Source of the DNA: Bacillota bacterium
Lineage (GTDB): Bacteria; Bacillota; Clostridia; Lachnospirales; Lachnospiraceae
Direction: 5' to 3'
Assembly: GCA_023421075.1 (NCBI GenBank)
Contig: JAEZUM010000058.1
Coordinates: 35,097-99,096, forward strand
Length of the DNA: 64,000 nt
A program made the position numbers and the translations under genes. This document shows, one piece after another, positions 35,393 through 43,731 of this stretch; the stretch's first letter is position 1; each line of letters begins with the position of its first letter. Under the pieces are notes generated by a model. The model saw only the letters and a list, made by a program, of their open reading frames with translations. It was not told where the DNA came from and did no database searches.

Positions 35393-36556
35393 ATGAAGAA
35401 GGAGCTGCTTCAGAAATTTGAAGAGATTTTTGGGAAGGAAGGAGAGTATCAGGTATATTTTGCACCGGGTAGAGTGAACCTGATCGGTGAACATACGGAT
35501 TACAATGGAGGTCATGTTTTTCCCTGTGCATTAACCATCGGAACCTATGCGGTTGCAAGAAAGAGAACCGATGATAAACTACGTTTTTACTCCCTGAACT
35601 TCAAAGGACTTGGTGTAATCGAAAGCTCGATCAATGACCTTACGTTAAAGAAGGAAGACGACTGGGCGAATTATCCGAAGGGTGTTATTTGGGCACTGAT
35701 GAAGAAGGGATATGCAATTACCGGAGGTATGGATGTATTATACTTCGGTAATATACCAAATGCTTCAGGTCTTTCCTCCTCTGCATCCTTGGAGGTTCTG
35801 ACAGGATTTATACTTAAGAATTTATTGGGGTTGGAGATAAATAATACAGAGCTTGCTCTGATCAGTCAGTATTCGGAGAATAATTTTAATGGTGTGAACT
35901 GTGGTATTATGGATCAGTTCGCCGTTGCGATGGGTAAGAAAAATCATGCCATCTTCTTAGATACCGCGGATCTGTCCTTTGAGTATGCTCCCCTTGAACT
36001 GGGTGATGCCAAGATTGTAATTATGAATACCAATAAAAAGCGTGGTCTCGGTGATTCAAAGTACAATGAGAGAAGGAGTGAATGTGAGGCCGCCCTTCGT
36101 GAGCTTCAGAAGGTGCTGCCGGTTACTGCACTCGGCGAATTGACAGAGGAACAATTTGAAGAGTATAGCTCCGTAATCAAGGATCCGATTAAGAGAAAGC
36201 GCGCAAAGCATGCAGTATATGAGAATCAGAGAACAATCAAGGCAGTGGAGGCATTAAAGAAGAATGATCTGACGCTCTTTGGTCAATTAATGATCGCATC
36301 CCACGTATCTCTTCAGTATGACTATGAGGTTACGGGAATTGAGTTGGACACCATTGTAGAAGCAGCCTTAAAGCAGGAGGGTGTCATTGGAGCCAGAATG
36401 ACCGGAGCCGGTTTTGGCGGATGTGCGGTCAGCATCGTAAAGGAAGCAGCGATCGATGCCTTCATCGAAAACGTTGGTAAGGAATATCAAGAGAAGATTG
36501 GTTATCTTGCCGCCTTTTATGTAGTTGAGGTAGGAGACGGTCCGATTATTTTATAA
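35393..36556 (+). CDS. galK: Galactokinase
   Basis: 387 residues, full family length. GHMP kinase motifs: GRVNLIGEHTDYN (26-38), the galactokinase signature, the glycine-rich ATP loop NASGLSSSASLEV, and the C-terminal MTGAGFGGCAVS. It phosphorylates galactose to galactose-1-phosphate, the first Leloir step. GGAG precedes the ATG. It starts a galK-galE-galT run (12 bases to galE), and an ArsR-type regulator lies upstream. No anomalies. Confidence 0.95.
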   Translation: MKKELLQKFEEIFGKEGEYQVYFAPGRVNLIGEHTDYNGGHVFPCALTIGTYAVARKRTDDKLRFYSLNFKGLGVIESSINDLTLKKEDDWANYPKGVIWALMKKGYAITGGMDVLYFGNIPNASGLSSSASLEVLTGFILKNLLGLEINNTELALISQYSENNFNGVNCGIMDQFAVAMGKKNHAIFLDTADLSFEYAPLELGDAKIVIMNTNKKRGLGDSKYNERRSECEAALRELQKVLPVTALGELTEEQFEEYSSVIKDPIKRKRAKHAVYENQRTIKAVEALKKNDLTLFGQLMIASHVSLQYDYEVTGIELDTIVEAALKQEGVIGARMTGAGFGGCAVSIVKEAAIDAFIENVGKEYQEKIGYLAAFYVVEVGDGPIIL

Positions 36557-36568
36557 GGAGGATATATT

Positions 36569-37555
36569 ATGACTATTTTAGTACTTGGCGGTGCGGGATA
36601 CATTGGCTCTCATACGGCATATGAATTGATTGACCGTGGGGAGGATGTTGTAATTGTAGACAATCTGGAGACCGGATATGTCGGAGCATTACATCCGAAG
36701 GCGCGTTTTTATCAGGGCGATATTCGTAACCGTGCGTTTATCGATGGTGTTTTTGATAAAGAGAAAATAGATGCGGTAATTCATTTTGCAGCGAATTCCC
36801 TGGTGGGTGAGAGCATGGTGAATCCTCTGAAGTATTATGATAATAATTTATGTGGTACCAAGGTGTTATTGGAATCCATGGTAGCTCACAAGCTTGATAA
36901 AATTGTATTCTCCTCTACCGCTGCAACCTACGGCGAGCCGGAGAGAGTGCCAATCCTTGAGACTGACCGTACGATGCCGACCAATACCTATGGAGAGACG
37001 AAGCTTTCCATGGAGAAAATGTTCCACTGGACTGCAGCAGCGCATGGACTAAGATATGTATCACTCCGATATTTTAATGCCTGTGGAGCACATAAGAGTG
37101 GTACCATCGGCGAAGCACATAATCCGGAATCACATCTGATCCCGTTGATCCTTCAGGTTGCCAACGGTCAACGTGAAGCAATCAGTATCTTCGGAGAGGA
37201 TTATGATACCAAGGATGGAACCTGTGTGAGAGATTATATTCATGTCACCGATCTGGCACAGGCACATATTCTGGCGGTGGATTATCTGATGAACGGAAAC
37301 GACAGCAGTATCTTTAATCTAGGAAACGGAGTAGGATTTACGGTTAAGGAAGTGATCGATACCGCACGGAAGGTAACCGGACATCCGATTAAAGCAGAGG
37401 TTGTTCCCAGACGTGCCGGTGATCCGGCGAAGCTGATTGCTTCCAGCGAGAAGGCAAGATCGATCCTGGGGTGGGACCCTCAGCATGCCGATCTGGAGGA
37501 GATTATCACCTCAGCCTGGAACTGGCATCAGAGCCATCCGGAGGGATATAAGTAG
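36569..37555 (+). CDS. galE: UDP-glucose 4-epimerase
   Basis: 328 residues, an extended short-chain dehydrogenase: NAD motif GGAGYIGSH (7-15), SST (115-117) and the catalytic YGETK (Tyr141, Lys145). It interconverts UDP-galactose and UDP-glucose, closing the Leloir cycle. AGGAGG precedes the ATG. It lies between galK and galT in the same direction. Confidence 0.95.
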   Translation: MTILVLGGAGYIGSHTAYELIDRGEDVVIVDNLETGYVGALHPKARFYQGDIRNRAFIDGVFDKEKIDAVIHFAANSLVGESMVNPLKYYDNNLCGTKVLLESMVAHKLDKIVFSSTAATYGEPERVPILETDRTMPTNTYGETKLSMEKMFHWTAAAHGLRYVSLRYFNACGAHKSGTIGEAHNPESHLIPLILQVANGQREAISIFGEDYDTKDGTCVRDYIHVTDLAQAHILAVDYLMNGNDSSIFNLGNGVGFTVKEVIDTARKVTGHPIKAEVVPRRAGDPAKLIASSEKARSILGWDPQHADLEEIITSAWNWHQSHPEGYK

Positions 37556-37652
37556 GTATTTGATTGAATGAAGAAGTAATTCTTCCGGGCATTGGTGATT
37601 CTGTAGAACAAAGAGGATCAGTGCATCAAGCAAGGTACGAAAGGTAAATAAT

Positions 37653-39152
37653 ATGATATACGAACAGATTACAAAACTGGTCCTGTACGCAGAAAAGACG
37701 GGGCTGATCGAGAAAGAAGATAAGCAATATGCAATCAATCGCCTCCTGGAGCTATTTGAGCTGGAGGATTATCAGGAGGTCATAATAGATCCGGAGCAGA
37801 TAGAGCTTGAGCAGGTTCTGAACTCGATGCTGGAATATGCATCCTTACAGGGAATGCTTAAGGAGGAAGGGACTGTATACCGTGATTTGTTTGATACAAA
37901 GATCATGGGGACTCTGACTCCACCGCCCAGTACGGTTTCCAGGCGATTTGCAGAGCTATATCGGCAATCCCCGAAGCTGGCGACGGATTATTATTATCGC
38001 TTCAGTCAGGATACCGATTATATCCGCCGATACCGTATCAGTAAGGATATAAAATGGATTGCAACGTCACCCTACGGTGATATGGATATCACGATTAATC
38101 TGTCGAAGCCGGAGAAGGATCCGAAGGCAATCGCGGCAGCAAAGCATGCCAAGCATAGCGGTTATCCTAAATGTCTTCTGTGTGCTGAGAATGTAGGTTA
38201 TGCCGGAAGAGTTGATCATCCGCCGAGACAGAATCATCGCGTAATACCGATTACGATCAATCAACAGGATTGGGGATTTCAGTACTCGCCCTATGTATAC
38301 TATAACGAGCATTGTATCATATTCAATATGGAACATACTCCGATGCAGATTGATAGAGCCGCCTTTCGTAAGCTATTGGACTTTGTGAAGCAATTTCCTC
38401 ATTATTTTGTCGGATCGAATGCTGACCTGCCGATTGTCGGAGGATCAATACTTAGCCATGATCATTTTCAGGGAGGCAATTATGAATTCACGATGGCGAA
38501 GGCCAAGGTGGAAAGAACCTTTAGGGTAGAGGGCTTTGATGAGGTTGAGGCAGGCGTAGTCTGCTGGCCGATGTCAACCATTCGACTTCGCAGTAAAGAG
38601 GATAATCGACTGGTCGAGCTGTCGGATCGGATCCTTAAGAAATGGCGGGGATACTCGGATGAGACAGTCCAAATTCACGCATTTACAGGCTCTGAACCAC
38701 ACAATACTATAACTCCCATCGCACGGAAGCGTGGTGAATTCTATGAGATGGATCTGGTGCTTCGTAATAACCTAACGACAGAGGAGCATCCTCTTGGCTT
38801 ATATCATGCACATGAAGAGCTGCATCATATCAAAAAGGAGAACATCGGTCTGATTGAGGTTATGGGTCTGGCGATTCTTCCGGCACGACTGAAGGAGGAG
38901 ATGAGCCTGCTTAGCGAATATATTCTGGCCGGTAAGGATATCAGGTCCAATGAACTGTTAGAAAAGCATGCGGACTGGGCTGAAGAATTTCTCCCTCATT
39001 ATCATGAGATCACCGAGGAGAATATCGAAGGGATTCTAAGGGAGGAAATCGGAAAAGTGTTCTGTAACGTACTCGAGCATGCCGGAGTATATAAGAGAAC
39101 ACCGGAAGGACAGGAAGCCTTTGACCGTTTCCTGGCAACCTTATCGGAGTAG
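37653..39152 (+). CDS. galT: Galactose-1-phosphate uridylyltransferase, class II (GalT-2 type)
   Basis: 499 residues, the long Firmicutes form rather than the 350-residue enterobacterial one. The active-site region is GGSILSHDHFQGGNYEF, with the His-x-His-x-Gln nucleotidyl-transfer arrangement; CLLCAENVGYAGRVDHPPRQ is a second conserved stretch. It transfers UMP from UDP-glucose to galactose-1-phosphate. It begins 97 bases after galE; a short hairpin (GAAGAA/TTCTTC) lies between, but no clear terminator. It is the last gene before a large nested hairpin. Confidence 0.93.
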   Translation: MIYEQITKLVLYAEKTGLIEKEDKQYAINRLLELFELEDYQEVIIDPEQIELEQVLNSMLEYASLQGMLKEEGTVYRDLFDTKIMGTLTPPPSTVSRRFAELYRQSPKLATDYYYRFSQDTDYIRRYRISKDIKWIATSPYGDMDITINLSKPEKDPKAIAAAKHAKHSGYPKCLLCAENVGYAGRVDHPPRQNHRVIPITINQQDWGFQYSPYVYYNEHCIIFNMEHTPMQIDRAAFRKLLDFVKQFPHYFVGSNADLPIVGGSILSHDHFQGGNYEFTMAKAKVERTFRVEGFDEVEAGVVCWPMSTIRLRSKEDNRLVELSDRILKKWRGYSDETVQIHAFTGSEPHNTITPIARKRGEFYEMDLVLRNNLTTEEHPLGLYHAHEELHHIKKENIGLIEVMGLAILPARLKEEMSLLSEYILAGKDIRSNELLEKHADWAEEFLPHYHEITEENIEGILREEIGKVFCNVLEHAGVYKRTPEGQEAFDRFLATLSE

Positions 39153-39208
39153 AAGTAAGCTTTATTAACCATCAATACATACATTGCTATTGCAATACAG
39201 AAAAAATC

Positions 39209-39368
39209 AAAAAGAAGAGGGTAACTGGCTTCCCTTAATGCACTGTTTGACGAACAGATTGCTAATTTGTATGACAGAAGCGAACATTCATGTTCGATAA
39301 TGACATACTAATTAGTAAGATGTACGTCAACCTGTGTGTGAGGGAAGCCAGTTATCATCTTCTTTTTT
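39209..39368 (+). terminator. 160-base nested foldback between galT and the DUF2249 gene
   Basis: Outer arms 39209-39235 and 39341-39367 pair over about 26 positions (A-run and T-run at the ends, core TAACTGGCTTCCCT). Inside, TTGACG/CGTCAA, then a 15-base arm pair at 39262/39301 (13 matches), then CGAACAT/ATGTTCG at the tip. It can end transcription from both sides, but is far longer than a normal terminator. Confidence 0.7.
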
Positions 39369-39403
39369 CACTGACTGCAGTTTGCAATAGCCTGTATATG
39401 AGG

Positions 39404-39637
39404 CTATTTCTTGCTTATGGATACTCTCCACACCTCGGGACCTTCCTCGAGGTATTCCCATTCAAAGGTATCGGGTCTTTCCATGATAAACTGGTAGTGA
39501 AGAGGTCTGGGGTCATGATCATTGATCAGTTCCATGCTCTCTCCCGGCTGAAGGGCTTCAAATGTATTGAAAATTGTGGTATGTTTATCCTTTGGTTCAT
39601 ATAGGCGGGCATCCACCTGTGCTGCAAAATTCTTCAT
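39404..39637 (-). CDS. DUF2249-domain protein
   Basis: 77 residues. The motif GESMELINDHDPRPLHYQF followed by FEWEYLEEGPEVWRVSI is the DUF2249 signature, with conserved His and Asp that may bind a cofactor or metal. Members accompany anaerobic respiratory and nitric-oxide-related proteins; the biochemical role is not settled. GAGAGGAG lies before the ATG. It is a single-gene unit converging on galT. A CRP/FNR-like palindrome lies about 90 bp upstream. Confidence 0.8.
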   Translation of the reverse strand: MKNFAAQVDARLYEPKDKHTTIFNTFEALQPGESMELINDHDPRPLHYQFIMERPDTFEWEYLEEGPEVWRVSISKK

Positions 39638-39727
39638 CGTAATGACTCCTCTCTGCTTAACAAAAGATTTTTAAATTAAAATGATGTTTACAGACAGTAT
39701 CTTACCGGAGAAGAGTCGGAGTTCCTA

Positions 39728-39739
39728 TGATTTAAATCA
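39728..39739 (-). promoter_or_regulatory. CRP/FNR-like palindrome upstream of the DUF2249 gene
   Basis: TGATTTAAATCA is a perfect 12-bp dyad, flanked on one side by CACA, similar to FNR (TTGAT-N4-ATCAA) and CRP sites. It lies between the DUF2249 gene and shikimate kinase and could serve either. Confidence 0.4.
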
Positions 39740-39912
39740 CATATGTAGAAGAAACATGTACAGACTATCATACAGATAAGAATTGTTTGGATGAAGGAGA
39801 AGAAACTATATTTATGCTGGATTATTAACCAAGCTTGTAATATACTATTTGGAATAGACGTTGTATCAGACAGCAGAGTATAACGGAGTGATGGAGCAAA
39901 GGAAGGATTATC

Positions 39913-40416
39913 ATGAATAATATAATACTAATTGGAATGCCCGGTGCGGGAAAGAGTACGGTTGGAGTAATACTGGCGAAAGTTATGGGATATCATTTCA
40001 TAGACTCAGATCTGTTAATTCAGGAACAGGAGAAATGCTTATTAAAGGATATTATTGAGCGTGACGGTCTGGAGGGCTTGATAGCAATAGAGGAGCAGGT
40101 GAATTGTGATATCGAAACTGAAAATGCGGTTATTGCAACCGGAGGTAGTGTAATCTATGGAGATAAAGCAATGGAGCATCTTAGAAGCATCGGTACCGTT
40201 GTATATATCAAATTAAGCTATCGAACCATAAGCAAACGTCTGGGTAACATAAAACAACGAGGCGTAGTATTTCGTGAGGGGCAGACACTACAGTCCTTAT
40301 ATGAAGAGCGCTGCCCACTTTATGAAAAATATGCTCATATAACTATCGATGCCGAAGAGCTTGATATGGAGGATCTGATGTCGAAGATCAGAGATACCAT
40401 CCTGGATCACCAATGA
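39913..40416 (+). CDS. aroK: Shikimate kinase
   Basis: 167 residues, standard length. P-loop GMPGAGKST (8-16), the shikimate-binding Asp in FIDSDLLI (residue 33 region), GGSVIY and the lid-region Arg in RGVVFREGQTLQSLYEERCP. It phosphorylates shikimate with ATP in aromatic amino-acid synthesis. The usual GGG of the GGGxV motif is GGS here. No other aro genes are nearby. Its 3' end overlaps the convergent fRMsr gene by 10 bases. Confidence 0.82.
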   Translation: MNNIILIGMPGAGKSTVGVILAKVMGYHFIDSDLLIQEQEKCLLKDIIERDGLEGLIAIEEQVNCDIETENAVIATGGSVIYGDKAMEHLRSIGTVVYIKLSYRTISKRLGNIKQRGVVFREGQTLQSLYEERCPLYEKYAHITIDAEELDMEDLMSKIRDTILDHQ

Positions 40417-40895
40417 CAACCGTCCTGAAGGATGGTCGCGAAGGTCTCCAGTCCTTGTCTGTCTTCTTCGTCAAAACGTGCCGGTATGGGACTGTCAATA
40501 TCTAGCACACCGACAATTCTATCACCGGATCTTAGCGGTATCACTATCTCTGAATTAGAGGCACTGTCACAGGCGATGTGACCGGGAAAGGAATGAACAT
40601 CCTCAACCAGTTGTGTCTTGTTCTGAGCTGCAGCACTGCCGCATACTCCTTTTCCGAGGGGTATGTGGATGCAGGCAGGCTTTCCCTGAAAAGGTCCCAG
40701 AAGCAGTTCGTTCTCATTCATCAGATAGAAACCAACCCAGTTTATATTCTTTAAAGCACCGTTCAGTAATGCGGATGCATTACTGAGATTAGGTATGACA
40801 TGAGGCTCACCCTCCAGCAGAGCTTTCAATTGTTCTGCTAAAAGCTTATATAATTCACTCTTGCTCTCCGGGTACATAGAGTTCAATTCTTGCAT
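40407..40895 (-). CDS. Free methionine-(R)-sulfoxide reductase (GAF-domain fRMsr)
   Basis: 162 residues, one GAF domain. Three cysteines at 75, 85 and 109 have the same spacing (10 and 24) as the catalytic set of E. coli fRMsr (84, 94, 118). LGKGVCGSAAA and HIACDSASNSEIVIPL are family motifs. It repairs free oxidised methionine, using thioredoxin. Start ATG 40895 has AAGGAG 7 bases upstream; a GTG six codons earlier lacks support. First in no operon: DUF3006 and MBL genes lie upstream on the same strand with a 21-base gap, so it is probably their last gene. Confidence 0.87.
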   Translation of the reverse strand: MQELNSMYPESKSELYKLLAEQLKALLEGEPHVIPNLSNASALLNGALKNINWVGFYLMNENELLLGPFQGKPACIHIPLGKGVCGSAAAQNKTQLVEDVHSFPGHIACDSASNSEIVIPLRSGDRIVGVLDIDSPIPARFDEEDRQGLETFATILQDGCHW

Positions 40896-40916
40896 TATCT
40901 TGCTCCTTATCACTGG

Positions 40917-41135
40917 TTATTCGAATAGTCGATTCATTTTATCGCGTATCTTTTTATCTATCGTGTTCTTGGCTTCGATATCCTTTCGATACATTCCGTC
41001 TGCATCCTGAATAAGGCAGTCTCCTTCCTTACAATCCAAAGGCAGCTTGTACTTTGGAATTGAGACAAAGGATTTGTCTTCCGTCTCGCAGATTGCATAA
41101 TTACCTTCAAAACGGTCGATGATAAATTTTTTCAT
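40917..41135 (-). CDS. DUF3006-domain protein
   Basis: 72 residues. MKKFIIDRFEGNYAICE followed by IPKYKLPLDCKEGDCL is the DUF3006 pattern, a small beta-rich domain. GGAGGTG precedes the ATG at 41135. It lies 18 bases after the MBL hydrolase gene; this pairing is common in Firmicutes, and the small protein may bind or regulate the hydrolase. Function unknown. Confidence 0.8.
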   Translation of the reverse strand: MKKFIIDRFEGNYAICETEDKSFVSIPKYKLPLDCKEGDCLIQDADGMYRKDIEAKNTIDKKIRDKMNRLFE

Positions 41136-41153
41136 AAGGACACCTCCAATCAA

Positions 41154-42071
41154 TTATTGTTCTAAGTCACTTTCGGTAATCTTGTAATCCTGCGTATTTA
41201 CTGAGATGGTCTGTCCATTCGAGGTAAATACGATAGTCCCTTGCTTATCGGTCCGATACAGCTTAATATCCGCGTCAAGAAGAGTTTGCAGGGTAGTCGC
41301 ATGCGGGTGCCCATATTCGTTATTCTCGCCGACACTTGCAACCGAATAAGAAGGATCAACTGCCTCAACAAATTCCTTGCTGCTGCTGTAGGAGGAGCCA
41401 TGATGGCTTAGCTTAAGAACATCCGACTTTATATTGATCCCAGTTTTCAGCATTTCGTGTTCGGACAGATTCTCGGCATCACCCGCCAACAGAAAAGCGG
41501 TATCCCCAAAGGCTAGACGGATGGCAATGCTATAATTATTAATCTCTTCATAGGTCTCATTACCGGGCGCAAGTATGGTAAAGCTGGAAGAGCCCAGATA
41601 GTACTTCGCTCCAACCTCCGGCAAAGTAATGCTTAAATTATGCCTTTCCAGTGCATCCAGAACATCTTCGAAGGTCTTGGTCGTGTGTGTGGTATTTGGC
41701 AGCAGAACCTTTCCTACCTCAAAAGAATCAAGAATGGTATCCAATCCACCGATGTGATCGCTATGTGGATGGGTACCGATTACATAATCCAGCTTTGTAA
41801 TTTGCTGATTATTAAGATATTCCTTGACGATGGTGCCTTTGTTATTCTCTCCTGCATCAATCAGCATTGCAGAAGACCCTGTTTCCACTAAAATAGCATC
41901 ACCCTGACCGACATCAATAAAGTGTACCTCCATAATATCAGTTGGTTTTACTGCATCCTTGGAAGCATTTTTCTCAGATTCAGCTATGAATTGATTAATT
42001 AATATTGAGAGCACGGCCAGAAGCACAATACCGCCGATGCGGGTTATAAATTGCTTCGTTTTTCTTCTCAT
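41154..42071 (-). CDS. Membrane-anchored MBL-fold hydrolase, ComEC C-domain-like
   Basis: 305 residues. One N-terminal membrane anchor (GGIVLLAVLSILINQFIA). The metallo-beta-lactamase domain has HFIDVGQGDAILVE, the metal motif THPHSDHIGG, AFLLAGDAE and LKLSHHGSSYSS. It resembles the nuclease-like extracellular domain of ComEC but stands alone, with the catalytic domain predicted outside the membrane. Likely a phosphodiesterase or nuclease. It heads a minus-strand group with DUF3006 and fRMsr. Confidence 0.87.
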   Translation of the reverse strand: MRRKTKQFITRIGGIVLLAVLSILINQFIAESEKNASKDAVKPTDIMEVHFIDVGQGDAILVETGSSAMLIDAGENNKGTIVKEYLNNQQITKLDYVIGTHPHSDHIGGLDTILDSFEVGKVLLPNTTHTTKTFEDVLDALERHNLSITLPEVGAKYYLGSSSFTILAPGNETYEEINNYSIAIRLAFGDTAFLLAGDAENLSEHEMLKTGINIKSDVLKLSHHGSSYSSSKEFVEAVDPSYSVASVGENNEYGHPHATTLQTLLDADIKLYRTDKQGTIVFTSNGQTISVNTQDYKITESDLEQ

Positions 42072-42151
42072 ATTTGTTAATCTCCTTACTAATATTATAG
42101 CGGGATAAGAGATATATTACAACGTATATATCATAAATTAAAGACATAATC

Positions 42152-42405
42152 ATGATCTTTGTTACTGTTCACACCCCGATTCGAAATTTACGTCTCCGAT
42201 TTCGGAAACATTGATCAGACTCATATCATTGACTTAAGTTGAGTGTGAACAGTTAATGATCTTTTACTCCACTCGGAAGTCACAAGCCTGCTTGCACTTC
42301 CTCATTACGCTTTATTATATCATGAATAAAGGACATATTCATGATCTTTAGCTCCACTCGGAAGTCACAAGCAAGCTTGCACTTCCTCATTACGCTTTAT
42401 TATAT
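42152..42405 (+). repeat. Tandem 85-bp direct repeats with conserved hairpins
   Basis: A 54-bp unit occurs at 42267-42320 and 42352-42405 and differs only at two bases, both in a hairpin loop: GGAAGT-CA-CAAGC pairs with GCTTG-C-ACTTCC. The flank ATGATCTTT appears three times (42152, 42256, 42341). The gap 42072-42553 holds no gene. Confidence 0.8.
42164..42253. mobile_element. MITE-like 90-bp element with 11-bp terminal inverted repeats
   Basis: ACTGTTCACAC at 42164-42174 is matched exactly inverted by GTGTGAACAGT at 42243-42253. ATGATCTTT lies 3 bases outside the left end and 2 outside the right end, which could be a modified target duplication. It contains no ORF. It may be a miniature inverted-repeat element. 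Confidence 0.45.
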
Positions 42406-42553
42406 TACTATTACTATGAGAAAAGTACTTTATCTCCTTTTAAAACACATTGGAATGGGATATAATCGAGGAAAGTAAAGCATAAGAATGATATAGGTAT
42501 AATCCCAGGCACAGAGCTTGATGAGAATAATATCGCTGGAAGAAGGAGTACCC

Positions 42554-43099
42554 ATGAGATTATTTATAGCAATTTTATTTGATGAAGAAATAAAAGATTC
42601 GTTACACGATACCGTAATACGATTGAAGCAGGCCGCGAAAGGGGGAACCTTTACAGAGAAGGAGAACCTTCATCTCACGGTCAATTTTATCGGTGAGACA
42701 GGGCGTTTTGAAGAGGTGAAGGGGGCAATGAGCCGTGCTCTTTTGCGAGTGGAGGCGGAACGCTTTACCTTAGCAATCCACGGGTTTGGCCGCTTTAAGA
42801 GAGAGGATGGAGACATCTACTGGGTAGGTGTGATGAAGGATAATATGTTATGGCGAATTCAGAAGGAACTTGTGAAGGAGCTGAAGGAAGCCGGTTTTTT
42901 TGACATCGATGATCGGGAGTATAAACCTCATCTGACCCTGGGAAGAAGGATTAAGGTTGATAAAACATTTGACAGCAATGCTTTTGAAGCAGAGATTAAG
43001 CCGTTACAAATGAAGGTAGGAAAAATCAGCTTAATGAAATCAGAACGGGTGGAAGGGAAGTTGACCTATACAGAGATTTTCAAGGTTGATCTAAAATAA
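42554..43099 (+). CDS. thpR: RNA 2',3'-cyclic phosphodiesterase (ThpR/LigT family)
   Basis: 181 residues. The two catalytic HxT motifs are HLTV (40-43) and PHLTLGR near residue 134. The 2H phosphoesterase family opens 2',3'-cyclic phosphates on RNA, and some members ligate tRNA halves in vitro. ATG 42554 is supported by AAGGAG five bases upstream; an in-frame ATG at 42518 is not. It is followed 21 bases later by a DUF188 protein, probably in one transcript. Confidence 0.87.
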   Translation: MRLFIAILFDEEIKDSLHDTVIRLKQAAKGGTFTEKENLHLTVNFIGETGRFEEVKGAMSRALLRVEAERFTLAIHGFGRFKREDGDIYWVGVMKDNMLWRIQKELVKELKEAGFFDIDDREYKPHLTLGRRIKVDKTFDSNAFEAEIKPLQMKVGKISLMKSERVEGKLTYTEIFKVDLK

Positions 43100-43120
43100 T
43101 CAGAAAATGGAGACAGTCGA

Positions 43121-43600
43121 ATGAAAATATTGGTTGATGCGGATGCATGTCCTGTAAAGGATATTATTGAAGAGATTGCGGCAGAGTATGGCCTTCCGGT
43201 CATGATGCTGACGGATACGAGTCATATTCTTACTTCTAATTACAGTGAGATCATTCTTGTGAGTAAGGCTCCGGATGCAGTAGACTTTGCTCTGATTAAC
43301 AGAACCTTCCGAGGTGATATCGTGGTGACGCAGGATTATGGAGTGGCTGCCATGGCATTGGGAAAGAGAGCATATGCAATTCATCCCAGTGGCAGAGTTT
43401 ATTCGGACAGTAATATCGACGTACTTTTGATGGAACGGGATATTGCGAAGAAATGCCGAAGGGACGGAGATCGTATTAAAGGGCATGCAAAGAAACGTAC
43501 CAATCATGATAATGAACGTTTTGCTGCATCTTTTGTTCAATTATGCGAAAAAGCAATGAAAGACTTTCCGGACAGCTTATTGGACAGTAAAGAGGGATGA
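43121..43600 (+). CDS. YaiI/YqxD-family (DUF188) protein
   Basis: 159 residues. The N-terminus MKILVDADACPVKDIIEEIA and the motif DIVVTQDYGVAAMAL with KGHAKKRT are family signatures, with a PIN-like arrangement of acidic residues suggesting a nuclease. Function is not established. It is paired with ThpR just upstream, which may hint at RNA processing. Confidence 0.88.
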   Translation: MKILVDADACPVKDIIEEIAAEYGLPVMMLTDTSHILTSNYSEIILVSKAPDAVDFALINRTFRGDIVVTQDYGVAAMALGKRAYAIHPSGRVYSDSNIDVLLMERDIAKKCRRDGDRIKGHAKKRTNHDNERFAASFVQLCEKAMKDFPDSLLDSKEG

Positions 43601-43617
43601 TGGTTGATACAAATATA

Positions 43618-43667
43618 GAACAAACATTCGAAAATGTATTGATTTTACATCCCTGCTATGATAAAAT
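43618..43667 (+). promoter_or_regulatory. uvrB promoter with LexA-box-like site
   Basis: TTGATT (43639-43644), 17 bp, TAAAAT (43662-43667). Ten bases upstream lies GAACAAACATTC (43618-43629), which matches the Gram-positive SOS box GAAC-N4-GTTC at seven of eight positions. uvrB is a classical SOS gene, so LexA control is plausible. Confidence 0.45.
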
Positions 43668-43731
43668 AAGCTAGCATAAACGATTCGATAAAAGTGCAGT
43701 GATATTAATCAGGTATGGAGGTAAGCGAGGT

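Noticed and set aside
39290..39604. Plus-strand open frame of 104 codons
   Set aside because: It starts inside the foldback and is antisense to the DUF2249 gene, which has clear family motifs.
42267..42405. Possible CRISPR array
   Set aside because: Only two copies, repeats longer than the spacer pattern allows, hairpin-bearing, and no cas gene nearby.
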